From Campylobacterales bacterium (GTDB lineage: Bacteria; Campylobacterota; Campylobacteria; Campylobacterales; JACAEZ01): 5,264 bases of DNA. How positions within the stretch are numbered: the first letter of the stretch is position 1; every line of letters starts with the position of its first letter. A program made the position numbers and the translations under genes. The notes under the pieces are model-generated. The model did no database searches and was not told the origin of the DNA. It saw only the letters and a program-made list of their open reading frames with translations. Positions 1 through 5,264 of this stretch are shown piece by piece. The stretch lies in the NCBI GenBank assembly GCA_013388565.1, contig JACAEZ010000083.1, positions 1 to 5,264 of the forward strand, written 5' to 3'.

Positions 1-7
1 AATATAA

Positions 8-937
8 ATGTTAGATTTGGCTATTATTGGTGGTGGACCAGCTGGACTTACTGCTGGACTTTATAGTACAAGAGGTGGGCTTAAAAATGTTACTCTTTAT
101 GAAAAAGGGTTCCCAGGTGGACAGATAACATCTAGTAGTGAAGTTGAAAATTATCCTGGTATTACAAAAGTTGTAACTGGTATGGAGCTTATGCAAGATT
201 GGCCAGAACAATCTACAAGATTTGGACTAAAAATAGAGATGAAAGATGTAAAACAGGTAAAATTAAATAGTGATAAAAATTTCACTGTTATTTTTTCTAA
301 TGGCGAAACAATCGATACTAAAAGTGTTATAGTTTGTACTGGAAGTGTTCCTAAAAAAGCTGGTATCAAAGGTGAAGATGAATTTTTTGGAAGAGGTGTG
401 AGTACATGTGCAACTTGCGATGGATTTTTTTACAAAAATAAAGAGGTTGTTGTTTTGGGTGGTGGTGACACTGCTATTGAAGAGGCTATTTATCTATCTG
501 AAATCTGTAAAAAAGTTTATATAGTTCATAGAAGAGATACATTTAGAGCTTCACCTGTAACAGTTGAAAGAGCTAAACATAGAGAAAATATCGAATTTGT
601 TCTAAATGCTACATCTAAAGAGATTTATGGTGATGGTAGTGGTGTTTTAGGACTTTTGGTTGAACAAAATGGTGAAGTTAGAGATATAAAAGTGCCAGGG
701 ATTTTTACATTTGTTGGAAGAGATATATTAAATGATGTATTAAAACAAGATGATGGGTCGTTTTTATGTGAGTTGAGTGAAAGTGGTGAAGTGATTGTAG
801 ATTTAAACATGAAAACATCAATAGAGGGGCTTTATGCAGCTGGTGATATTAGAATTCAAGCACCAAAACAGGTAGTTTGTGCATCTTCTGATGGTGCGAT
901 AGCTGCATTACAAGCTATTTCAAGAGCTTTACATTAA
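8..937 (+). CDS. trxB: Thioredoxin-disulfide reductase (TrxB)
   Basis: Low-molecular-weight thioredoxin reductase, a cytoplasmic FAD enzyme that passes electrons from NADPH to thioredoxin. The 309-residue product has the usual length and domain order. An N-terminal FAD-binding Rossmann motif GGGPAG lies at residues 8-13, followed by the PGGQI segment at 36-40. The redox-active disulfide CATC is at 134-137. The NADPH-binding motif GGGDTA is at 151-156, with HRRDTFRAS at 174-182 supplying basic residues for the NADPH 2'-phosphate. The second FAD motif, GLYAAGDIR, is at 274-282 and is followed by the conserved QVV...DGAIAA stretch. The ATG at 8 places the FAD motif at the normal distance from the N-terminus; only 7 nt precede it, so its ribosome binding site cannot be judged. 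It is the first visible gene of the trxB-dapB-purF run; in related genomes a thioredoxin gene often precedes it, but that would be outside the window. Confidence 0.96.
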   Translation: MLDLAIIGGGPAGLTAGLYSTRGGLKNVTLYEKGFPGGQITSSSEVENYPGITKVVTGMELMQDWPEQSTRFGLKIEMKDVKQVKLNSDKNFTVIFSNGETIDTKSVIVCTGSVPKKAGIKGEDEFFGRGVSTCATCDGFFYKNKEVVVLGGGDTAIEEAIYLSEICKKVYIVHRRDTFRASPVTVERAKHRENIEFVLNATSKEIYGDGSGVLGLLVEQNGEVRDIKVPGIFTFVGRDILNDVLKQDDGSFLCELSESGEVIVDLNMKTSIEGLYAAGDIRIQAPKQVVCASSDGAIAALQAISRALH

Positions 938-952
938 ATTTTAAAATAACAT

Positions 953-957
953 AAAGG
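953..957 (+). promoter_or_regulatory. Ribosome binding site of dapB, fixing its GTG start
   Basis: AAAGG ends 7 nt before the GTG at 965. No ATG gives a better start, and the NAD(P)-binding glycine motif begins only seven codons after this GTG, so the site supports a non-ATG start. It lies in the 27-nt trxB-dapB gap, which holds nothing else. Confidence 0.6.
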
Positions 958-964
958 TAAAAAA

Positions 965-1735
965 GTGTTAAAAATAGGTGTATTTGGAGCAACTGGAAGA
1001 GTTGGAAAGTTAGTTATAGATAATTTAGGTCAAGATGAAGATTGTAAATTAAGTGTTGTTTATGTTAGAAACGAGCTTGATTTTGGTGTGCCACCATCTG
1101 TTTTGGTGACAAATGATTTTAAAACATTTTTACAAAGTTCTGATGTTGTTATTGATTTTTCTCAACCAGAAGCTATGGAACAGTTATTGGAAGTTGCTAT
1201 AAAAGATGTGGCAAAGCCTATGATTATTGGAACAACAGGGTTAAATGAACATCAAAAAAATTTAATCCATGAAGCTAGTTCAAAAATGCCAATTTTATAT
1301 GCTACAAATTTATCATTAGGTGTGGCAATGTTAAACAGACTTGTTGAAATCGCATCTAAAGCTCTAAAAGAGTTTGATATAGAGATAGTTGAGATGCACC
1401 ATCGGTTTAAAAAAGATTCTCCTAGTGGAACAGCTTTAACACTTGCAACAACGGCAGCAAATGCTAGAGATTTAAATATAAATAATGTAAGAGTTAGTGG
1501 AAGAAATGGAAATATTGGTGAAAGAACAAAAGATGAAATAGGTGTTATGTCTTTAAGAGGTGGTGATATAGTAGGAAGACATACAGTAGGTTTTTATAAT
1601 GATGGTGAGTTTATAGAGTTAAGTCATACAGCAACAAGTAGAGAGACATTCTCAAAAGGTGCGATTGTTGCTGCAAAATGGATAGCAAATCAAAAAAATG
1701 GGCTTTATTCAATTAATGATTGTTTAGGGATATAA
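965..1735 (+). CDS. dapB: 4-hydroxy-tetrahydrodipicolinate reductase (DapB)
   Basis: Cytoplasmic NAD(P)H-dependent reductase that converts 4-hydroxy-tetrahydrodipicolinate to tetrahydrodipicolinate in the diaminopimelate/lysine pathway, supplying peptidoglycan and protein synthesis. The 256-residue protein is close to family length. The N-terminal Rossmann motif GATGRVG is at residues 8-14, and the nucleotide-site GTTG is at 89-92. The family signature EMHHRFKKDSPSGTA lies at 143-157; it carries the catalytic His pair (145-146), Lys149 and the substrate-binding SGT. RGGDIVGRHTVGF at 198-210 and the C-terminal GLYSINDCLGI are also typical. The start is GTG at 965: an AAAGG site sits 7 nt upstream and the glycine-rich loop follows at the expected distance. 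It is 27 nt after trxB and 1 nt before purF, so it is probably co-transcribed and coupled in translation with purF. Nothing looks truncated or degraded. Confidence 0.95.
   Translation: MLKIGVFGATGRVGKLVIDNLGQDEDCKLSVVYVRNELDFGVPPSVLVTNDFKTFLQSSDVVIDFSQPEAMEQLLEVAIKDVAKPMIIGTTGLNEHQKNLIHEASSKMPILYATNLSLGVAMLNRLVEIASKALKEFDIEIVEMHHRFKKDSPSGTALTLATTAANARDLNINNVRVSGRNGNIGERTKDEIGVMSLRGGDIVGRHTVGFYNDGEFIELSHTATSRETFSKGAIVAAKWIANQKNGLYSINDCLGI
1726..1730 (+). promoter_or_regulatory. Ribosome binding site of purF inside the dapB 3' end
   Basis: AGGGA lies within the last codons of dapB and ends 6 nt before the purF ATG at 1737. Because dapB stops at 1735, ribosomes ending dapB translation finish on top of this site, which favours translational coupling. 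Confidence 0.6.
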
Positions 1736-1777
1736 AATGTGTGCAGTAGTTGGTGTATTTAATATTGAAAATGCGGC

Positions 1778-1804
1778 GCAAATAGCCTATTATGGGCTAT
1801 TTGC
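1778..1804 (+). repeat. Perfect 10-bp inverted repeat (hairpin) in the purF 5' coding region
   Basis: GCAAATAGCC at 1778-1787 and GGCTATTTGC at 1795-1804 are exact reverse complements separated by a 7-nt loop. The hairpin starts about 40 nt after the purF start codon and covers the codons for the QIAYYGLFA stretch. It is the strongest short stem I noticed in this AT-rich window. It may be a chance result of coding a conserved segment, or it may affect purF expression; the sequence does not decide. Confidence 0.5.
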
Positions 1805-2144
1805 AATGCAACATCGAGGGCAGGAAGCGACAGGAATTAGTTCAAATGAAGATGGAAAACATCATCTAATAAAAGATAGAGGTTTAGTTACAGAAGTTTT
1901 TAGTGAAACAAGACTTAAAACATTAAAAGGAAACATGGCTATTGGTCATAATAGATATTCAACTGCTGGTGATGATTCGATATTAGATGCCCAACCTGTT
2001 TTTGCAAGGTATCATTTAGGTGAAATATCTATTGTTCATAATGGAAATTTTACAAATAAAGATGAGATTAGAAGTGAGCTTATACAAAAAGGAGCTATTT
2101 TCCAATCGCACATGGATACAGAAAATTTGATACATTTAATAGCA

Positions 2145-2147
2145 TAA
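2145..2147 (+). other. Premature in-frame TAA stop codon in purF
   Basis: The codon follows ...LIHLIA and precedes SQKDKLFDRIVDAL in the same frame, and family-like sequence continues on both sides without gap or shift. One base change from a lysine (AAA), glutamine (CAA) or glutamate (GAA) codon would give TAA; lysine is the simplest guess in this AT-rich coding style. An indel error is excluded because the frame is unchanged. Confidence 0.9.
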
Positions 2148-3045
2148 AGCCAAAAAGATAAACTATTTGATAGAATTGTGGATGCTTTATCTAAGACTAA
2201 AGGTGCATATTCGCTTATAATTCAAAGTAGAAAAAAGATGTATGCAATTAGAGACCCTCATGGATTTAGACCACTATCTATTGCAAAATTAAATGGTGGA
2301 TATGTTATTGCTAGTGAAACATGTGCTTTTGATTTAGTTGGGGCTGAATATATTAGAGATATAAATGCTGGAGAGATGGTGATTTTTGAAGAGGGTAAAG
2401 AGATTGAATCTATTCAACTATTTTCTGCACCTATTAAACAGTGTATATTTGAACATGTATATTTTGCAAGACCTGATAGTTATCTATTTGAAAAAAATGT
2501 ATATGAAAAACGAAAGCAAATGGGTAAAGAACTTGCAAAAGAGCGACCAGTTGAAGCTGACATGGTAGTACCTGTTCCAGATAGTGGAGTAGCCGCTGCA
2601 CTTGGATATTCAGAGCAAAGTGGTATTCCATTTGAACTGGGAATTATTAGAAATCACTATATTGGAAGAACATTTATAGAGCCAACTCAAGAACAAAGAG
2701 CATTAAAAGTAAAAATGAAATTGAGTCCTATTAAAAAATTTATAGAGGGCAAAAGATTAATTATTATAGATGATAGTATTGTTAGAGGGACTACAAGCAA
2801 AAGAATAGTTACAATACTTAGAGAAGCAGGAGCCAAAGAGGTTCACATGAGAATAAGTTCACCGCCTACAAGTTTTCCATGTTATTATGGTATAGATACC
2901 CCCCAAAAAGAGGAGTTAATTAGCTCTCATATGTCACTTAAAGAGATAGAGGAGTATATTGGAGTGGACTCTTTGGCATATTTATCAATAGATGGTTTAG
3001 TAAATAGTGTTGGTGAAAGTGAAAGTTTTTGTAAAGCTTGTTTTG

Positions 3046-4017
3046 ATGGGAACTATATTGTCTAAAAGAGAAATTTTAACATTTGCTAGATATTATAAAA
3101 AAAAATTAAACAAAAAAGTTTTCAAAGTTCCAATTAGTATTAGTGGCTTTACATGCCCTAATATTGATGGTACTGTTGCAAAAGGTGGGTGTATATTTTG
3201 TCTAAATGACTCTTTTAGCCCAAATATAAATAAATCCAGAGATAAAATCTTAATAAACTCTTTTTCTAAAACAAATCCACTTCTTCAAAATCAACTACAT
3301 GAGTTAAAAACACAATTTTTTACAACAAAAAATAGTTTGAAAAAAATTAAAAAAGCTCAAAAATTTATTGTATATTTTCAATCTTTCACAAATACATATG
3401 CACCACTTGATACATTAAAAGAGCTATATCTAAAAGCGTTATCATTTAAAGATGTAATAGGAATAAGCATTGGTACAAGAGCTGATTGTGTAAACGATGA
3501 GGTGCTTCAATTTTTAAAAGAGTTGAGTAAAAGTCATGAAATATGGGTTGAATATGGCATTCAAAGTATTCATGATAACACTTTACAAAAAATCAATCGT
3601 GGTGAAAAGTTTGAAAATATAGAAAAAATCATTCAAAAAACAAAAGAGTATGGTTTGAAAGTTTGTACACATTTGATATTTGGTTTGCCAGATGAGAGTG
3701 ATGAGATGATAGTTGAGACTGTTAAAAAAGTTGTATCTTTAAATATAGACTCTATAAAAATACACCCATGTTATGTTGTTAAAAATACACTTTTAGCAAA
3801 TGATTTAAAAATAAAAAAGTATCAACCAATAGATTTTAATAGATATTTAAATTTGGTAGAAGAGTCTATTAAATTAATTCCAAAGCATGTAATTGTTCAA
3901 AGATTAACAGCTGGAATAGATGATGATACGCTTTTAGCTCCAACATGGTGTAAAACAAAAAATTTTCAATTAAATAAAATAAGAGATAGATTACTATTGA
4001 ATAATGTAATCTATTAA
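3046..4017 (+). CDS. TIGR01212/YhcC family radical SAM protein
   Basis: Radical SAM enzyme of the YhcC/YtqA (COG1242) type, cytoplasmic, related to the Elp3-like branch. With the ATG at 3046 it has 323 residues, near family length. The cluster-binding cysteines are Cys37, Cys49 and Cys52 in GFTCPNIDGTVAKGGCIFC, spaced C-x11-C-x2-C as usual for this family and not the standard C-x3-C-x2-C. Further family motifs are FQSFTNTYAPL, IGTRADC (142-148), WVEYGIQS (167-174), HLIFGLPDE (209-217) and a C-terminal LLAPTWC. The function is uncertain: from memory, the Bacillus member YtqA (MnmL) has been implicated in modifying the wobble uridine of tRNA, but that role is not shown here. The start is ambiguous. 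ATG 3046 overlaps purF by 20 nt and lacks a clear ribosome binding site; TTG 3058 overlaps by 8 nt, has GGGAA about 5 nt upstream and gives MSKREILTF, also matching typical N-termini; GTG 3007 is too far upstream. The gene ends with tandem stops, TAA TAG. Confidence 0.9.
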   Translation: MGTILSKREILTFARYYKKKLNKKVFKVPISISGFTCPNIDGTVAKGGCIFCLNDSFSPNINKSRDKILINSFSKTNPLLQNQLHELKTQFFTTKNSLKKIKKAQKFIVYFQSFTNTYAPLDTLKELYLKALSFKDVIGISIGTRADCVNDEVLQFLKELSKSHEIWVEYGIQSIHDNTLQKINRGEKFENIEKIIQKTKEYGLKVCTHLIFGLPDESDEMIVETVKKVVSLNIDSIKIHPCYVVKNTLLANDLKIKKYQPIDFNRYLNLVEESIKLIPKHVIVQRLTAGIDDDTLLAPTWCKTKNFQLNKIRDRLLLNNVIY

Positions 4018-4024
4018 TAGCTAT

Positions 4025-4062
4025 CAAAAAACTAATTTTACATAAGATTTTTTGTTTTTTTT
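4025..4062 (+). terminator. Weak candidate terminator after the radical SAM gene
   Basis: C plus six A (4025-4031) can pair with six T plus G (4048-4054) around a 16-nt loop, followed by a T-rich run to 4062. The stem is almost all A-T and would be weak. The same T-rich tract is better explained as part of the downstream promoter, so this is only a tentative end for the trxB-to-radical-SAM transcript. Confidence 0.2.
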
Positions 4063-4072
4063 ATGCTATAAT
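4048..4072 (+). promoter_or_regulatory. Sigma-70 type promoter of the chemotaxis receptor gene
   Basis: A perfect extended -10, TGCTATAAT, lies at 4064-4072. It is preceded by a T-rich stretch at 4048-4062 and has no recognisable -35 box. T-rich DNA in place of a -35 is the known pattern for housekeeping promoters in Campylobacter and Helicobacter. Transcription would begin near 4079, giving a leader of roughly 25 nt before the ATG at 4103. No flagellar sigma-28 or sigma-54 element was seen. Confidence 0.75.
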
Positions 4073-4089
4073 TTTCAAGATCTCAAATA

Positions 4090-4097
4090 AAGGGTGA
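4090..4097 (+). promoter_or_regulatory. Ribosome binding site of the chemotaxis receptor gene
   Basis: AAGGGTGA lies just upstream of the ATG at 4103, with 8 nt between AGGG and the start. It supports this ATG over the in-frame ATG four codons later (4115). Confidence 0.65.
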
Positions 4098-4102
4098 AAA
4101 AG

Positions 4103-5264
4103 ATGGGAAGTACTATGACACTATCCAAAAAAATATCATTTGGATTTGGATTAATTTTATTTATAATGTTGGTACTTGGTGGTATAGCTACTGTAAATAT
4201 GATTAGTTCAAAAAATAGTTCGGAAAAATTGGCAAATATGTATGTGCCAGAGGTTGAAATGTCTGTTAATTTAGAGACTACATATAGCAATATTATATTT
4301 GAAATGAGAGGATATAATCAAACTCTTGATGACAAATATCTTCAAAATTGTTTAAGTCATGTTGAAAAAGCAAAAGTTCAAATAAAACAAATTGATGAAT
4401 TGTCAATAAAATATCCACAACTTGTAAAATTAAAAGAGCTAATGATACCTTTGAAAGACAATTTTTCTAACTATGAAAAAGCTGTTCATGAACTAGAGGT
4501 TGTTATTAAAAATGTGAAAGATGCAGAAAAAATACTTTTAGATGCGGGTAATGTATATGTGAATGTTGCACAAGAGTTTCTTGATTCTCAAGTAGTAGCT
4601 ATGGATAAAGATATTCAAGAGGGTAAGAGTGCTGATAAGCTAAATGAGAGAAGCATAAAAATTGAGCTTATGTCACAAATGATAATTATTGGGTATAACA
4701 TCAGACTTAATAGACTTGTTGCTTCAAATAATCAAGATATGAAACTCATGAAAAGCTTACTTCCAAAATTTGATGATATAAAAACAAGATTAGAAAAAAT
4801 CAGAAAAATTACATTTGCAGAGTTAAATATAAAACAGTTAAATCAGATAGAAAAAAGTGCAAATGATTATAGCAATTCTGTAAAAAATTATATAGATAAT
4901 TTTGAAGCTATGAATAAAATAAATGAGAAAAGAAGAGAAGCACAAACTAAATTTTTTGAAGCTGTAAAAACTGTATCTGTTGCTGGTATGACTGCTGTAA
5001 AAGCTAACTCTGTAGAGTCTGCTTCTGATTTGTCAGCAGCATCTACTACTGTTATTATAGGACTTATCCTTGCCATGATTATAGGTATTATTGCGGCTAT
5101 ATTTATCACTAGAAGTATTACAAGACCGATTATCGCATCTGTTGAAAGTATTGCTGAAGCAAATACACAAGTTGTAAGTGCAAGTGACCAAATAAGTTCA
5201 GCTTCTCAAAATCTAGCTGATAGTGTAGCTCAACAAGCTAGTTCAGTTGAAGAGATAAGTGCAT
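4103..5264 (+). CDS. Methyl-accepting chemotaxis protein, 5' part (runs off the window)
   Basis: Transmembrane chemoreceptor that senses a periplasmic or external signal and controls CheA/CheW and the flagellar motor. Only 387 codons are visible; the reading frame is open to the window edge, so the conserved CheA-contact tip lies outside. In order: a short basic N-terminus (TLSKKISFGFG), TM1 at about residues 11-32, a largely helical periplasmic region at about 33-315, TM2 at about 316-336 (hydrophobic, ending IFITRSITRPI), then the cytoplasmic coil. The sensor is about 283 residues, too long for a simple four-helix bundle of about 150, and fits a two-bundle helical module of HBM type; no PAS or Cache motif was recognised. 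Only about 18 residues separate TRPI (340-343) from VSASDQISSASQ, so the HAMP linker looks shortened. ASSVEEISA (379-387) resembles a methylation site, with Glu383-Glu384. It has its own promoter and ribosome binding site, separate from the upstream gene run. The ligand cannot be told from sequence. Confidence 0.92.
   Translation, partial: MGSTMTLSKKISFGFGLILFIMLVLGGIATVNMISSKNSSEKLANMYVPEVEMSVNLETTYSNIIFEMRGYNQTLDDKYLQNCLSHVEKAKVQIKQIDELSIKYPQLVKLKELMIPLKDNFSNYEKAVHELEVVIKNVKDAEKILLDAGNVYVNVAQEFLDSQVVAMDKDIQEGKSADKLNERSIKIELMSQMIIIGYNIRLNRLVASNNQDMKLMKSLLPKFDDIKTRLEKIRKITFAELNIKQLNQIEKSANDYSNSVKNYIDNFEAMNKINEKRREAQTKFFEAVKTVSVAGMTAVKANSVESASDLSAASTTVIIGLILAMIIGIIAAIFITRSITRPIIASVESIAEANTQVVSASDQISSASQNLADSVAQQASSVEEISA

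Larger units (their letters stand above)
1737..3065 (+). pseudogene. purF: Amidophosphoribosyltransferase (PurF), interrupted by one in-frame stop
   Basis: PurF makes 5-phosphoribosylamine from PRPP and glutamine, the first committed step of purine synthesis. Here the gene is split into two same-frame segments, 1737-2147 (136 residues) and 2148-3065, by a TAA at codon 137; read through, it would be 442 codons, near normal length. The N-terminal part has the Ntn glutaminase nucleophile Cys2 directly after Met, HRGQEATGI (27-34 region), Arg73 in GHNRYSTAG, HNGN (101-104) and Asp127 in MDTEN. The downstream part has DPHGFRPLS, ASETCAFD, the PRPP loop DDSIVRGTTS (345-354), and four cysteines at 236, 382, 432 and 435, matching the [4Fe-4S] ligands of the Bacillus-type enzyme. 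The break falls in the middle of the glutaminase domain, so separate fragments should not restore normal activity. The downstream fragment could only start at weak sites such as GTG 2178 or ATG 2238, with no good ribosome binding site. No frameshift or other damage is seen, so the stop is recent, a sequencing error, or read through. Confidence 0.88.

Noticed and set aside
2386..2568. Small + strand open frame of 60 codons
   Set aside because: It lies wholly inside purF in another frame, has low-complexity composition and no recognisable motif.
3007..3045. Upstream extension of the radical SAM gene to GTG 3007
   Set aside because: It would add 13 residues of valine/lysine-rich sequence that is just the purF C-terminus read in another frame, and would overlap purF by 59 nt without a good ribosome binding site.
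2178..3065. A separate gene starting at GTG 2178 encoding a stand-alone PRPP-transferase protein
   Set aside because: It is in the same frame as the upstream segment, the 30 nt between continue PurF-like sequence, it begins inside the glutaminase domain, and no ribosome binding site precedes it. It is the rear part of one interrupted purF.
4075..4290. Minus-strand open frame of 71 codons
   Set aside because: It is antisense to the receptor promoter and TM1 region, with no family resemblance.
4888..5109. Minus-strand open frame of 73 codons with a hydrophobic stretch
   Set aside because: It is the antisense of the chemoreceptor TM2 region; the hydrophobicity mirrors the coding strand and no ribosome binding site was seen.
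1..5264. CRISPR array, insertion sequence, tRNA or defence/phage system
   Set aside because: Reading both strands showed no direct-repeat array, transposase, cloverleaf gene or mobile-element ends; the window is housekeeping genes plus a chemoreceptor.

Overview
The window is AT-rich, densely packed bacterial DNA with every gene on the + strand. Protein style, codon use, and a promoter with a T-rich tract and extended -10 but no clear -35 suggest a Campylobacterota member, probably of the Arcobacter group. This placement is from recognition; no database search was done.

Positions 8-4017 hold a run of four co-directional genes that looks like one transcription unit: trxB (thioredoxin reductase), dapB (4-hydroxy-tetrahydrodipicolinate reductase, lysine/diaminopimelate synthesis), purF (amidophosphoribosyltransferase, first committed step of purine synthesis) and a YhcC/TIGR01212-type radical SAM protein. 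The trxB-dapB gap is 27 nt, dapB and purF are 1 nt apart, and purF overlaps the radical SAM gene. No promoter is visible inside the run, and its own promoter must lie upstream of the window. The four genes share no pathway; this is housekeeping co-transcription.

An 85-nt intergenic region (4018-4102) holds a T-rich tract, a perfect extended -10 (TGCTATAAT) and a good ribosome binding site. It drives a methyl-accepting chemotaxis protein gene that starts at 4103 and runs off the right edge. The visible part encodes TM1, a periplasmic helical sensor of about 283 residues, TM2 and the start of the cytoplasmic signalling coil.

The most notable observation is in purF. One in-frame TAA at 2145-2147 (codon 137) interrupts an otherwise complete 442-codon gene with no frameshift. 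Both halves keep their catalytic, PRPP-binding and Fe-S-ligand residues. This is either a very recent nonsense mutation, a base-call error or, less likely, a site of readthrough. I saw no CRISPR array, insertion sequence, tRNA or rRNA, and no convincing new system.
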